A stretch of DNA of 64,000 nucleotides from Dechloromonas sp. UBA6271 (GTDB lineage: Bacteria; Pseudomonadota; Gammaproteobacteria; Burkholderiales; Rhodocyclaceae): positions 1 to 64,000 of the forward strand of contig DJUX01000006.1 of NCBI GenBank assembly GCA_002440665.1, in the 5' to 3' direction. Below, in pieces: positions 7,505 through 16,777 of the stretch. Position 1 is the stretch's first letter, and every line of letters begins with the position of its first letter. Position numbers and translations under genes: made by a program. A model generated the notes under the pieces. It did not search any database, was not told the DNA's origin, and was given only the letters and a program-made list of their open reading frames with translations.

Positions 7505-9186
7505 GCGGCCTCCTTTTGTGCAGCCTTGGCCTTGCCGTGGGCGCGGCCTTCGTAAACGCGGTTCTTGAAGGGGTCGATGCCGATGCGGTCGAGGGTGTCG
7601 AGGAAACGCTCGTCGGCGTGACGGTTTTCGATATAGACCTTGATGATTTTGTCGACGACATCCGGCATTTCATCGGCCGCGAAGGAGGGGCCGATGACCT
7701 TGCCGAGCTTGGCGTCGTTGCCCTGACGGCCGCCAAGCGTGACCTGGTAGAACTCAGAATCGTTCTTGTCGACGCCAAGCACGCCGATGTGGCCGACGTG
7801 GTGGTGGCCGCAGGCGTTCATGCACCCGGATATGTTGAGGTCGATCTCGCCGATGTCGAACAGGTAGTCGAGATCGTCGAAGCGGGCTTGGATGGCGGTG
7901 GCGATGGGGATCGACTTGGCGTTGGCGAGGTCGCAGAAATCTCCGCCCGGGCAGCAGATGATGCCGGTCAGCAGGCCGATGTTCGGCATCGCCAGGCCGG
8001 CGGCCTTGGCCTTTTGCCAGACTTCGTACAGGTCGGATTGCTTCACGTCGGCCAGGATGACGTTCTGCTCGTGGCTGATGCGCAGCTCGCCGAAGCTGTA
8101 GCGGTCGGCGAGGTCGGCGACGGCGTCCATCTGGTCGGAGGTGATGTCGCCCGGCGCGATGCCGTGCGGCTTCAGTGACAGCGTGACAGCGGCGTAGCCG
8201 GCGACCTTGTGCGGATGGGTGTTGCGGTCGACCCACTTGGCGAAGGCTTTTTCGGCCGGCAATTCGACCTCGCCCAGCTTTTCATAGGCCGGTGCTGCGA
8301 AGTTCACGGCAACGCGGTCGTATTCTGCCTGTGTCAGCGTTGCCGGGCCATCCTTGAGGTGCGCCCATTCTTCCTCGACCAGCCTGGCGAATTCTTCGAC
8401 ACCGAGCGCCTGCACGAGAATCTTGATGCGTGCCTTGTAGGCGTTGTCGCGGCGGCCGAAGCGGTTATAGACGCGCAGGATGGCTTCCGAATAGGTGAGG
8501 ATGTGCTGCCAGGGCAGGAATTCGCGGACGATCTGGCCGCGGATCGGTGTCCGGCCGAGGCCGCCGCCGACGATGACGCGGAAGCCGATGGTTTTGCCAG
8601 ACTCGCCATCCTGCTCCTGCAGATGCAGGCCGATGTCGTGGAACCAGGTGACGGCGCGGTCTTCGCGGGTGCCGGAAATGGCGATCTTGAACTTGCGCGG
8701 CAGGAAGGCGAATTCCGGGTGGAAGGTGCTCCACTGGCGGAGGATTTCGGCCAGCGGGCGCGGGTCGATGACTTCATCGGCGGCGACGCCGGCGAACTGG
8801 TCGGTGGTGACGTTGCGGATGCAGTTGCCGGAAGTCTGGATGGCGTGCATCTCGACTTCGGCGAGGTGGGCCAGGATGTCGGGCACGTCCTCGATTTTCG
8901 GCCAGTTCAGCTGCAGGTTGTGGCGCGTCGTGAAGTGGCCGTAGTCGCGGTCGTAGGTGCGGGCGACGAAGGCGAGCTTGCGCAGTTGGGCGGAATTCAG
9001 CATGCCGTAGGGCACGGCGATGCGGAACATCGGCGCGTGGCGCTGCACGTAGAGGCCGTTCTGCAGGCGCAGCGGACGGAATTCGTCGTTGGTCAGCTCG
9101 CCGGACTGCCAGCGGCGGACCTGATCGCGGAATTGCTCGACGCGCTCGTTGATCAGCTGGCGGTCGATGGCATCGTATTTGTACAT
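7501..9186 (-). CDS. cysI: Sulfite reductase haemoprotein (ferredoxin/nitrite-sulfite type)
   Basis: Six-electron reduction of sulfite to sulfide using a sirohaem-4Fe-4S centre. 561 residues, with two repeated ferredoxin-like halves. TRHNLQLNWPKIEDV is an N-terminal sirohaem-binding segment. GIICCPGGDFCDLANAKS and SGCMNACGHHHVG provide the cluster Cys residues. No CysJ flavoprotein is encoded nearby, so the electron donor is likely a ferredoxin. The gene starts 9 bp after the TauE permease stop and overlaps the next gene by 4 bp. Confidence 0.93.
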   Translation of the reverse strand: MYKYDAIDRQLINERVEQFRDQVRRWQSGELTNDEFRPLRLQNGLYVQRHAPMFRIAVPYGMLNSAQLRKLAFVARTYDRDYGHFTTRHNLQLNWPKIEDVPDILAHLAEVEMHAIQTSGNCIRNVTTDQFAGVAADEVIDPRPLAEILRQWSTFHPEFAFLPRKFKIAISGTREDRAVTWFHDIGLHLQEQDGESGKTIGFRVIVGGGLGRTPIRGQIVREFLPWQHILTYSEAILRVYNRFGRRDNAYKARIKILVQALGVEEFARLVEEEWAHLKDGPATLTQAEYDRVAVNFAAPAYEKLGEVELPAEKAFAKWVDRNTHPHKVAGYAAVTLSLKPHGIAPGDITSDQMDAVADLADRYSFGELRISHEQNVILADVKQSDLYEVWQKAKAAGLAMPNIGLLTGIICCPGGDFCDLANAKSIPIATAIQARFDDLDYLFDIGEIDLNISGCMNACGHHHVGHIGVLGVDKNDSEFYQVTLGGRQGNDAKLGKVIGPSFAADEMPDVVDKIIKVYIENRHADERFLDTLDRIGIDPFKNRVYEGRAHGKAKAAQKEAA

Positions 9187-9195
9187 TGAATTTCC

Positions 9196-9972
9196 TTAAG
9201 CAACGATCAGCTTGCCGCCGATGAGGATGAGCATTGAGGCCAGCAGGCGGCGCAGAATATGTTCCGGCACCTTGGCGGAAACGTGGGTGCCGAGCCAGAT
9301 GCCGGGCAGCGAACCGAGCAGCAGGCTGCCAAGCAGCGACCAGTCGACACCGCCGAGCGCCCAGTGGCCGAGGCCGGCGACCAGGGTCAGCGGCACGGCA
9401 TGGGCCACGTCCGATCCGACAATCTTGATCGGGGAAAGTTTGGGGTAAAGGAAGAACAGCGCGGCAACGCCGAGCGCCCCGGCGCCGACCGACGAGATGG
9501 TGACCAGCACGCCGAGGATGGCGCCGACGGCGACGGTGATCTTGCCGAGGTGACGCTGGCGCAACGGCGAATCATCATGGACGGCGGCGTAGTCGCGCAG
9601 CTTGCGGCCGAACAGGATGGCGATGGCGGTCAGCAGCAGCGCGAAGCCGAGGCCGTTCGAAATGATCGCGCCGATGGCGTTGCTGCCCTTCGGCAGTTGC
9701 GAGAGTACGTAGATGGTGATGGCGGCGGCGGGAATGCTGCCGAGCGCCAGGCGGCCGGTGATGGCCCAGTCGATATGGCCCTTGCGGCCGTGCGCCACGG
9801 TGCCGCCGGCCTTGGTCAGCGCTGCGTAGAGCAGATCGGTGCCGACCGCGGTGGCCGGATGCACACCGAAGACCAGCACCAGCAGCGGTGTCATCAGCGA
9901 GCCGCCGCCGACGCCGGTGAGTCCTACGATGGCGCCGACGGCAAAGCCGGAAAGGGTGTAGAGGGGATCCAT
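9196..9972 (-). CDS. TauE/SafE-family anion permease
   Basis: An inner-membrane protein of about 258 residues with roughly eight hydrophobic helices. GAIVGLTGVGGGSLMTPLLVLVFGV is split here as the family hallmark: the LTGVGGG motif in the first repeat is echoed by ISSVGAGALGVAALF in the second. TauE/SafE proteins move sulfite, sulfoacetate or related organosulfur anions. As first gene of the cys operon under a divergent CysB, sulfite or sulfate-related transport fits. I chose ATG 9972; ATG 10005 is also in frame. Confidence 0.82.
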   Translation of the reverse strand: MDPLYTLSGFAVGAIVGLTGVGGGSLMTPLLVLVFGVHPATAVGTDLLYAALTKAGGTVAHGRKGHIDWAITGRLALGSIPAAAITIYVLSQLPKGSNAIGAIISNGLGFALLLTAIAILFGRKLRDYAAVHDDSPLRQRHLGKITVAVGAILGVLVTISSVGAGALGVAALFFLYPKLSPIKIVGSDVAHAVPLTLVAGLGHWALGGVDWSLLGSLLLGSLPGIWLGTHVSAKVPEHILRRLLASMLILIGGKLIVA

Positions 9973-9995
9973 GGCGCGCATCGTAGCAGCGGCTA

Positions 9996-10054
9996 TTTGA
10001 AACAAAAAGAATATTGGGTTAGATTGTTATATCCATGAGTTATTAAGCCCTGCC
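9996..10054. promoter_or_regulatory. Divergent tauE-cysI-cysH / cysB control region
   Basis: A short AT-rich spacer in otherwise GC-rich DNA, containing TTATATCC and GAGTTATTAAG stretches. LysR regulators such as CysB typically bind here to control the divergent operon. Specific half sites could not be assigned with confidence. Confidence 0.35.
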
Positions 10055-10996
10055 ATGAAGCTTCAGCAACTGCGTTACATCGTCGAAATCCAGCGCCAGG
10101 GCCTCAATGTCTCCGAGGCCGCCGAGTCGCTCTACACCTCGCAGCCAGGTATTTCCAAGCAGGTCAAGCTGCTTGAGGACGAACTGGGGATCGCCATTTT
10201 CGAGCGCAGCGGCAAGCGCTTTACCGGGGTCACCGAACCGGGCAAGGTGGTGCTGGCGATTGCCGAGAAGATCCTGCGCGAGGCGGAAAACCTCAAGCGC
10301 GCCAGTGCCGAGTTTGCCACCGGCGAAAGCGGGCGCTTGGTGCTGGCGGCGACGCATACCCAGGCGCGTTACGCGCTGCCGGTCGTCGTGCGTGATTTCG
10401 TCGCCCAGCATCCGACCGTCAAGCTGGAAATGCACCAGGGCAGCCCGACGCAGATCGCCGAGTGGGTGCTGGCCGGCGAGGCCGACATCGGCATCGCCAC
10501 CGAGGCGCTCGACCAGTATGCCCAGCTGATCACGCTGCCGGTGCGCCAGTGGAGCCATTGCGTGATCGCGCCGGAAGGCCACCCGATTCTCAAGTCGCAG
10601 CCGCTGTCGCTCGCCGAACTGGCGCGCTGGCCGCTGATCACCTACGATACGGCGTTCACCGGCCGCTCGCGCATCAACCGCGCCTTCGAGCGCATCGGCG
10701 CGCAGCCGAACATCGCGCTGACCGCCCTCGATGCCGACGTGATCAAGACCTACGTCAGCCTTGGTCTGGGCCTCGGCATCATTTCGGCGCTGGCTTTCGA
10801 CGCCCAGCGTGACGCCGGGCTGGTTGCGGTCGACGCGTCACACCTGTTCGAATCCAACACCACCCGCCTGGCCCTGCGTCGCGGCACCTACCTGCGGCGC
10901 TACGACTACGACCTGATCTCGCTGTTCGCGCCGCACCTGTCGAAGCGCGTGGTCGAAATGGCCATGCACGGCGGCGGCGCGGAATATCAGCTTTGA
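10055..10996 (+). CDS. cysB: CysB-type LysR regulator of sulfur assimilation
   Basis: A transcriptional regulator of 313 residues. The N-terminal winged helix-turn-helix begins MKLQQLRYIVEIQRQGLNVS and includes LYTSQPGISKQVKLLEDELG, characteristic of CysB/Cbl rather than general LysR proteins. The effector domain contains ATHTQARYALP and GIATEAL, the sulfate/N-acetylserine pocket region of CysB. It is divergent from the TauE-cysI-DUF934-cysH operon, its expected target. Confidence 0.92.
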   Translation: MKLQQLRYIVEIQRQGLNVSEAAESLYTSQPGISKQVKLLEDELGIAIFERSGKRFTGVTEPGKVVLAIAEKILREAENLKRASAEFATGESGRLVLAATHTQARYALPVVVRDFVAQHPTVKLEMHQGSPTQIAEWVLAGEADIGIATEALDQYAQLITLPVRQWSHCVIAPEGHPILKSQPLSLAELARWPLITYDTAFTGRSRINRAFERIGAQPNIALTALDADVIKTYVSLGLGLGIISALAFDAQRDAGLVAVDASHLFESNTTRLALRRGTYLRRYDYDLISLFAPHLSKRVVEMAMHGGGAEYQL

Positions 10997-11011
10997 CTGG
11001 TAGGGTTCCTG

Positions 11012-11806
11012 TCACTGCTTCCGGAGGCTACTGTTTTCACTCCAATCTTCTGACAACGCCAGATTGTGAGCCTCCCTCAGTTCCTCGGCGCTCATCGTCC
11101 GGACCAGATCATCGCGCTCGTGCATGGCACTGAGGTGCTTGGCTGCTGCGGCGCGGTTTAACCAGACGTAGGCGCGCACAGAATTCTGCGGCAATCCCAC
11201 GCCGTCACGATAATAACGTCCGAGTTCGAACATCCCTTCAGCATTGCCCGTGGCTGCTGCTAATTGCATCCATTTTGCCGCTTGTTTCGTATCCTTCGGA
11301 TGTTCATCACCGGTGGCCAGAATTTGCCCAAGGTGGACCATCGCTCCGACGTGGCCATTTGTGGCGGCCTTCTGCAGTAGAGCGACGTTGGCGGCAAAGT
11401 TATCCGGATGTCCGTTGGCATCAGGCGCCTCCTCGTCAATTCGGTTCGGGGCCTCGTTGCCTTCGTGGTGCTGGGCCGTGCTTTCCGCTGTATTAACCCC
11501 CGACACAAGTTCGACACGACCGGCCACCGGCTTGTCGTCGCTATCCAGCCAAAGCTCGACAGCGGTCACAACACCAATAAGCAGTATCACATAGGCAGTG
11601 CTGTTGACCAGAGTTCGTTCGAGGGAAGCGCCGCTGGCAGCGAGAAAACGATTCTCGCAGTCTTCGCAACGATACGGCTGAGATCCCTGATTGCCCAGCT
11701 TTTCATTTTTCGAATGCCATCGCGATTGTCTGCATCGCGTGCCATTGCAGGCCGGGCACTTTATTCCTGCGCCGACAAGTCGCGCGATGTCCAAGTATTT
11801 CAGCAT
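11012..11806 (-). CDS. Zinc-ribbon, single-pass membrane protein with Sel1 repeats
   Basis: A 264-residue protein of unknown function. An N-terminal zinc ribbon (CPAC with CEDC) is followed by one membrane helix (about AYVILLIGVVTAVELWL), an Asp/Glu-rich linker and Sel1-like helical repeats near the C-terminus (GAMVHLGQILATG, AEGMFELGRYYRDG, VRAYVWLNRAA). Sel1 repeats usually mediate protein contacts; the membrane anchor would place them outside the cytoplasm if the ribbon is inside. I chose ATG 11806, which has GAGG 8 nt upstream. It is convergent with cysB with almost no gap. Confidence 0.7.
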   Translation of the reverse strand: MLKYLDIARLVGAGIKCPACNGTRCRQSRWHSKNEKLGNQGSQPYRCEDCENRFLAASGASLERTLVNSTAYVILLIGVVTAVELWLDSDDKPVAGRVELVSGVNTAESTAQHHEGNEAPNRIDEEAPDANGHPDNFAANVALLQKAATNGHVGAMVHLGQILATGDEHPKDTKQAAKWMQLAAATGNAEGMFELGRYYRDGVGLPQNSVRAYVWLNRAAAAKHLSAMHERDDLVRTMSAEELREAHNLALSEDWSENSSLRKQ

Positions 11807-12027
11807 CTCAAACCTCAAATACAATCAACAGAGAACAGTAAACGGCCTCGCAATCTTACTCCTCGAGGAAAACCCGGCCCATCCGCCATTAAGTTTGCAA
11901 CGTGCAGGTTCGAATACCGGCCATCTATCTGTTGGCAATTGAGATCACGCCCCGCTCGCTTGGACGGAAGTGTCGCCCCACGCCACTTGTCGAAGCACCC
12001 CGCCAATCAGTGACGCAGGAGGTTGTG

Positions 12028-13251
12028 TCAGTTGTAGGTACGCGTCGGCTTCATGCGCGGTGCCGTGTCGCGCAGGATGAGCGCCGGTGCCGAGAAGGGC
12101 GCCAGGCGTTCGAGGAAATCGAGTAGTTCGAGCACCGGCGAGTTGCGGAAGAAGCGCGCCGCCGGCGTTTCCAGCCAGATACGGTCGGCGTAGGCCAGCA
12201 GGTCATAGGGACGGTCGCCGAAGCCGTCCTGGTCCTGGTCGAAGCCCTCGTAGCCGTCCCAGTAGTTGCCCGTCCAGGTGTCGTCCAGCGGATCGCCGTC
12301 GCCGATGATGGTGACCGGCCACAGGTTGCTGCGGAAGGTGTTGCCGATGGCGATGTGACCGCCCTTGGCGCCGTAGAAGTAGACGCCGGTGATGTTGTGG
12401 GCGACGAAGTTGTCGATGAAGACGATGCGGTTGAGCGGGTTCATCGGCGAATCGGCCATGATGCCGTGCGCACAGTGGACGATCTCGTTGCCGATGACCA
12501 GCGCCGCCGAGGTTTCCTTGAGCGCGATGCCGGCGCCGGAGGCGTCCATTGCGTGCAGGATGCGGTTGTTGCGGATGATCAGCCCGTCGGAATTGAGCGC
12601 GATGATGCCGGTCGAGTTCTGTTCGAGATGGTTGCGGTCGACCAGGCTGCGATGGGCAAAAAGGAAATTGAAGGCGCGCCGGCTGTCGCGGATGGTGTTG
12701 CCGGTGAAGCGGTTGCGCGGCGAGTTGGTCACCGTGACATCGCGAATCTGCGCGATGTCGTTGTTTTCGATGCGGTTGCCGCTGCTGTACCAGAGGCGCA
12801 GCCCGTCGCCGCGGTCGGCCGAATCGACCGGGCGCGAGCGAATGCGGTTGCCGCGCACGACGCTGTCGGTTGTCCGGTGCAGCGAGATGCCGAACAGCAC
12901 GTCCTCGATCACGTTGTTTTCGATAAGTAGTTCGCTGCCTTCGGCCATGATGCCGCTGTCCAGCGCGTCATGCGAATCGCCGCTGCCGCGCAGGGTCAGG
13001 CCGCGCAGGATCACGCGGTCGGCCTTGACGGTGAGGACGGTGCCCTTGCCGCCGGCATCGATGACCACCTGGCCGTCGCCGTCCAGCGTCAATGGCTTGG
13101 TGATGACGGCCGGTCCCTGATAGACGCCGGGCGGCAGGCGGATGCTGGCGCCGGGCAGGGCAGTATCGAGCCACGGCTGGAGCGGCAGCGCGGCGAGCGC
13201 CGGCAGGGCGCCGTTCAGGCAGGCGAAAAGGACGAGGTGAACGAAGTTCAT
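12028..13251 (-). CDS. NosD-like periplasmic parallel beta-helix protein
   Basis: A 407-residue secreted protein with a signal peptide from ATG 13251 (ending LPALA) and serial right-handed beta-helix repeats (NNVIEDVLFGISLH, NDIAQIRDVTVTN, NHLEQNSTGIIALN). The C-terminal GNYWDGYEGFDQDQDGFGD is typical of NosD, which supports copper-site maturation of nitrous oxide reductase. No nosZ, nosF or nosY lies nearby, so it is an orphan or a NosD-like protein with another role. Carbohydrate-binding beta-helix proteins are the alternative. Confidence 0.8.
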   Translation of the reverse strand: MNFVHLVLFACLNGALPALAALPLQPWLDTALPGASIRLPPGVYQGPAVITKPLTLDGDGQVVIDAGGKGTVLTVKADRVILRGLTLRGSGDSHDALDSGIMAEGSELLIENNVIEDVLFGISLHRTTDSVVRGNRIRSRPVDSADRGDGLRLWYSSGNRIENNDIAQIRDVTVTNSPRNRFTGNTIRDSRRAFNFLFAHRSLVDRNHLEQNSTGIIALNSDGLIIRNNRILHAMDASGAGIALKETSAALVIGNEIVHCAHGIMADSPMNPLNRIVFIDNFVAHNITGVYFYGAKGGHIAIGNTFRSNLWPVTIIGDGDPLDDTWTGNYWDGYEGFDQDQDGFGDRPYDLLAYADRIWLETPAARFFRNSPVLELLDFLERLAPFSAPALILRDTAPRMKPTRTYN

Positions 13252-13434
13252 CAGACCGGAATTTTGCCGCTGGGGCCAGTCGTTGGCGTGAATCTGAATC
13301 AAGTTTTGCGTCGATGGCGCATGCCGACGATATAGAATACCGCTCCGCCCCTGATCCTGAAGTGGTTTTTCGCGTTACCGCTTGCCTCTTCGGGCCGGGA
13401 ATTTTGCCTGCATCGTCCTCGATCGTCTTCGCGA

Positions 13435-14184
13435 ATGGTCCTTTTTCGGCGCAATCTCCTTCCTGGCATGACTCTGGTGTGGTGCCTGCTTGCCGGCATG
13501 GCGCAGGCGCAACCGCAAACTATCAGGGTGGCGGTGCTGGAAAACGCACCGCCGCTGGGCTATCGCGATGCGGAAGGCAATCTGACAGGGTTTGCCATAA
13601 ACATTGCCCGTGCCCTGTGTGCCGAAATCGGCACACGCTGCGAATTCGAGGCAACCCGGCTCGAATCCCTGATCGAACGGCTGGCGGCAGGGTACTTCGA
13701 CGTTGCTGCCATCGGCCTGCTCAACACGCCGGAGCGCAGTCAGAAGGTCTTGTTCACCAAGGCGGTCTACCGCTCCGTTACCCTGTGGGTTGCCCGTCCC
13801 GGCATTCAGCCCGGCGATCTTGGAGCGCGCATCTCGATCTTCCGCGGTTCGGCGCACGAGACCTATGCCAAGGCCCAGCACTGGCAGCTGATCGGGGCGC
13901 AGACCGAGGCCGAGATGATCGAGCAACTGGCCGCCGGCGTCGCGCAGGGCGCCATCGTGCCGTTGATGACCAGCCTCAGTCTGCAGAAAAGTGCCGTATT
14001 TCAGCAACTCGGACTCAAGGTCACGGTGCTGCAGCAGCCGGAACTTTCCGGCAACGCCTCGTTTGCCATCAATCCGCGGCGCGCCGAACTCAAGATGCTG
14101 CTCGACGGCGCGCTGGAGGCCATCAAGCGCAAGGGCGTCTATGACCGGATCAATTCGGAATTCCTGCCGTTCCGGGTCGAGTGA
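13435..14184 (+). CDS. Periplasmic solute-binding protein, family 3 type
   Basis: A 249-residue secreted binding protein: signal peptide ending AQAQ, then IRVAVLENAPPLGYRDAEGNLTGFAINIARALC, the ligand-binding entry of amino-acid-type solute receptors (quoted as the family landmark; its core is PPLGYRDAEGNLTGF). YDRINSEFLPF ends the domain. No permease or ATPase gene is adjacent, so it may feed a distant transporter or act in sensing. ATG 13468 is an alternative start giving a shorter signal peptide. It is divergent from the NosD-like gene. Confidence 0.75.
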   Translation: MVLFRRNLLPGMTLVWCLLAGMAQAQPQTIRVAVLENAPPLGYRDAEGNLTGFAINIARALCAEIGTRCEFEATRLESLIERLAAGYFDVAAIGLLNTPERSQKVLFTKAVYRSVTLWVARPGIQPGDLGARISIFRGSAHETYAKAQHWQLIGAQTEAEMIEQLAAGVAQGAIVPLMTSLSLQKSAVFQQLGLKVTVLQQPELSGNASFAINPRRAELKMLLDGALEAIKRKGVYDRINSEFLPFRVE

Positions 14185-14196
14185 GCCGCTCGTCGC

Positions 14197-16074
14197 TCAC
14201 AGCACGATCTGCGATCCCAGTTCGACGACACGGTTCGATGGAATCCTGAAGAAGGCGGTGGCGCTGCTGGCGTTGCGGAACATGGCGACGAACAGCAGTT
14301 CGCGCCAGTAGGCCATTTCCGAACCCAGTTTCGGGATCAGCGTCTCGCGCCCGAGGAAGAACGAGGCATCCATCATCCCGATGTCGAGCCCGGCCGCGGC
14401 GCACAGGCCGAGCGCGGCCGGGATGTCAGGTTCGTCCTTGAAACCGTACTGGACGATGACCTGCGAGAAATTTCCGGCCAGCCGATGCACTTCGACGCGG
14501 TCGATGTCCGGCACATAAGGCACGTCGAAGACGCTGACGCTGAGAATGACTACCTGCTCATGCAGCGTCTTGTAATGCTTGAGGCTGTGCAGCAGGGCGT
14601 GCGGGACGGAATCCGGGTCAGGCGTCATGAAGATGGCCGTACCGGGAACCCGACCGACACCACTGGCGGCGATGTCGTCGATGAACGGCTTGAGCTGCAG
14701 CGCATCGGCGGCGAGCCGCTTGTGCAGGAGTTCGCGGCCGCGCTTCCAGGTCGTCAGCAGGATGAAGACGGCGAGGCCGAATGCCAGCGGAAACCAGCCG
14801 CCATCGGGGATCTTGACCGAGTTGGCGAGAAAGAAGCCGAGGTCGATAGCGATGAAGGGCAGGGCGCCCAGCACCGCGCGCAGCGGGCTCCACTGCCACA
14901 GGCGCACGGCGACGGCGATGGCCAGGATGTTGGTGATCAGCATCGTGCCGGTGACTGCGATGCCGTAGGCCGCCGCCAGATTGGACGAGGTGCCGAAGCC
15001 GAGGACAAGGGCGATGATCGATATCAGCAGCAGCCAGTTGAGGGCCGGCAGATAGATCTGGCCGATTTCCCGATCCGAGGTGTGCTGCACTTCGAGGCGT
15101 GGCGTGTAGCCGAGCTGGATGGCCTGCTGGGTGATCGAGAAGGCGCCGGAAATCACCGCCTGCGAAGCGATGACCGTGGCGACGGTGGCCAGAATGACCA
15201 GTGGATAGAGTGCCCATTCCGGGGCCAGCAGATAGAACGGGTTTTCGATGGCGCTCGGGTCGTCCAGCAGCAGCGCGCCCTGGCCGAAATAGTTGATCAG
15301 CAGAGCCGGCAGCACATAGCCCAGCCAGGCGTACTGGATCGGCTTGGCCCCGAAATGGCCCATGTCCGCGTACAGCGCTTCGGCGCCTGTGATGCAGAGG
15401 ACGACGGCGCCCAGCGCGAAAAAGCCGAGCGCCGAATTGCCGAGCAGGAAATTGAACCCATAACGCGGGTTGACCGCAGCAAGCACCGCCGGGTGCTGGA
15501 TGATGGCGATGCCGCCCAGTATCGCCAGCACGGCGAACCAGAGCACCATCACCGGCCCGAACAGCGCGCCGACGCTGGCCGTGCCGCGGCGCTGGAAGAG
15601 GAACAGGCCGACCAGGATCACCAGCGTGATCGGGATGATGTAGGGCTTGAAGGTCGGCGTGATCAGTTCCAGCCCCTCGACCGCCGAGAGAACCGAAATG
15701 GCCGGCGTGATCACCCCGTCGCCGTAGAACAGGGCGGCCCCGAACAGGCCGAGGGCGATCAGCAGCCGTTGCCGCCGCGAGGCCGGGTCGCCGTTGTGCA
15801 GGGCCAGCGTCATCAGCGCGATGATGCCGCCTTCGCCCTTGTTGTTGGCGCGCATGATGAAGGCCACGTATTTCAGCGTGACGACGATGATAAGCGACCA
15901 GAAGAACAGTGAGAGGATGCCCAGCACGTTGTCCGGGTTGATCGGCACCGGGTGATGGGCGCCGCCGAAGACCTCCTTGATCGAGTACAGCGGGCTGGTG
16001 CCGATGTCGCCATAGACGATGCCGAGGGCGGCCAGGGTCAGTGTCGCGAGACGCTTGTTGTCTTGCACTTGCAT
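14197..16074 (-). CDS. kup: Kup-type low-affinity potassium uptake protein
   Basis: A K+/H+ symporter in the inner membrane. 625 residues with about twelve membrane helices in the first 450, the signature GIVYGDIGTSPLYS near the N-terminus and the long cytoplasmic C-terminal domain of Kup/HAK proteins. It lies 10 bp downstream of the kdpE-like gene, in the same direction, so it is probably co-transcribed with that two-component pair. This is unusual because KdpDE normally control the KdpFABC pump. The 3' end faces the solute-binding protein gene across 12 bp. Confidence 0.93.
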   Translation of the reverse strand: MQVQDNKRLATLTLAALGIVYGDIGTSPLYSIKEVFGGAHHPVPINPDNVLGILSLFFWSLIIVVTLKYVAFIMRANNKGEGGIIALMTLALHNGDPASRRQRLLIALGLFGAALFYGDGVITPAISVLSAVEGLELITPTFKPYIIPITLVILVGLFLFQRRGTASVGALFGPVMVLWFAVLAILGGIAIIQHPAVLAAVNPRYGFNFLLGNSALGFFALGAVVLCITGAEALYADMGHFGAKPIQYAWLGYVLPALLINYFGQGALLLDDPSAIENPFYLLAPEWALYPLVILATVATVIASQAVISGAFSITQQAIQLGYTPRLEVQHTSDREIGQIYLPALNWLLLISIIALVLGFGTSSNLAAAYGIAVTGTMLITNILAIAVAVRLWQWSPLRAVLGALPFIAIDLGFFLANSVKIPDGGWFPLAFGLAVFILLTTWKRGRELLHKRLAADALQLKPFIDDIAASGVGRVPGTAIFMTPDPDSVPHALLHSLKHYKTLHEQVVILSVSVFDVPYVPDIDRVEVHRLAGNFSQVIVQYGFKDEPDIPAALGLCAAAGLDIGMMDASFFLGRETLIPKLGSEMAYWRELLFVAMFRNASSATAFFRIPSNRVVELGSQIVL

Positions 16075-16084
16075 GGGGTTTCCT

Positions 16085-16777
16085 TCAGGGCTGGAAGCGG
16101 TAGCCGACGCCGGTTTCGGTCAGAAAATGCCTGGGCTGGGTCGGGTCGTCCTCGAGCTTCTGGCGCAGATGACCGACATAGACGCGCAGGTAATGACTGC
16201 TCTCGATATAGGACGGGCCCCAGATTTCGCGCAGCAGGTTGCGCTGGGTCAGCACCTTGCCGGGGTGGCCGAGCAGGGTGGCCAGCAGCCGGTATTCGAT
16301 GGGCGTCAGATGAACCTCCGCGCCCGCCCGCAAAACGACGCGCCGCGACAGGTCGACCGCAACATTGCCGAATTCGACGATGGGCACCGCGGCTTCGCCG
16401 CTGCGACTGCGCCGGCGCAGCAGGGCGCGGACGCGGGCGCGCAATTCGCCGACGCTGAACGGCTTGGTCAGGTAATCGTCGGCGCCGGCATCGAGCGCAT
16501 CGATCTTGTCGTTTTCCTGCGAACGCGCCGAGAGAATGAGTACCGGCACATCGGACCAACCGCGCAGGTCGCGAATCAGGTCGATGCCGTTGCCGTCCGG
16601 CAGGCCGAGATCGAGAATCAGCAAATCCGGCTTGCGCAGGCCGGCGTCGATCAGGCCCTGGGCCATGGTTTCCGCCTCGCTGACCTGGCAGCCTTCTTCC
16701 TCGACGGCGACGCGGACGAAGCGGCGTATCTGTTTTTCGTCCTCGATCAGCAGGACTTTGGGGCTCGGAGCGTTCAT
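16085..16777 (-). CDS. kdpE: KdpE-like OmpR-family response regulator
   Basis: A 230-residue regulator with a receiver domain (phospho-acceptor Asp in LLILDLGLPDGNG, Lys in YLTKPFS) and an OmpR-type winged helix (HLTPIEYRLLATLLGHPGKVLT and YLRVYVGHLRQKLEDDP). The sequence is close to KdpE. It overlaps the sensor gene by 4 bp and precedes kup, so the likely target is kup or its own operon rather than kdpFABC, which is absent from the window. Confidence 0.88.
   Translation of the reverse strand: MNAPSPKVLLIEDEKQIRRFVRVAVEEEGCQVSEAETMAQGLIDAGLRKPDLLILDLGLPDGNGIDLIRDLRGWSDVPVLILSARSQENDKIDALDAGADDYLTKPFSVGELRARVRALLRRRSRSGEAAVPIVEFGNVAVDLSRRVVLRAGAEVHLTPIEYRLLATLLGHPGKVLTQRNLLREIWGPSYIESSHYLRVYVGHLRQKLEDDPTQPRHFLTETGVGYRFQP

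Noticed and set aside
11905..11930. A tRNA-like T-arm (GGTTCGAATACC)
   Set aside because: No matching acceptor stem, D arm or anticodon arm could be placed around it.
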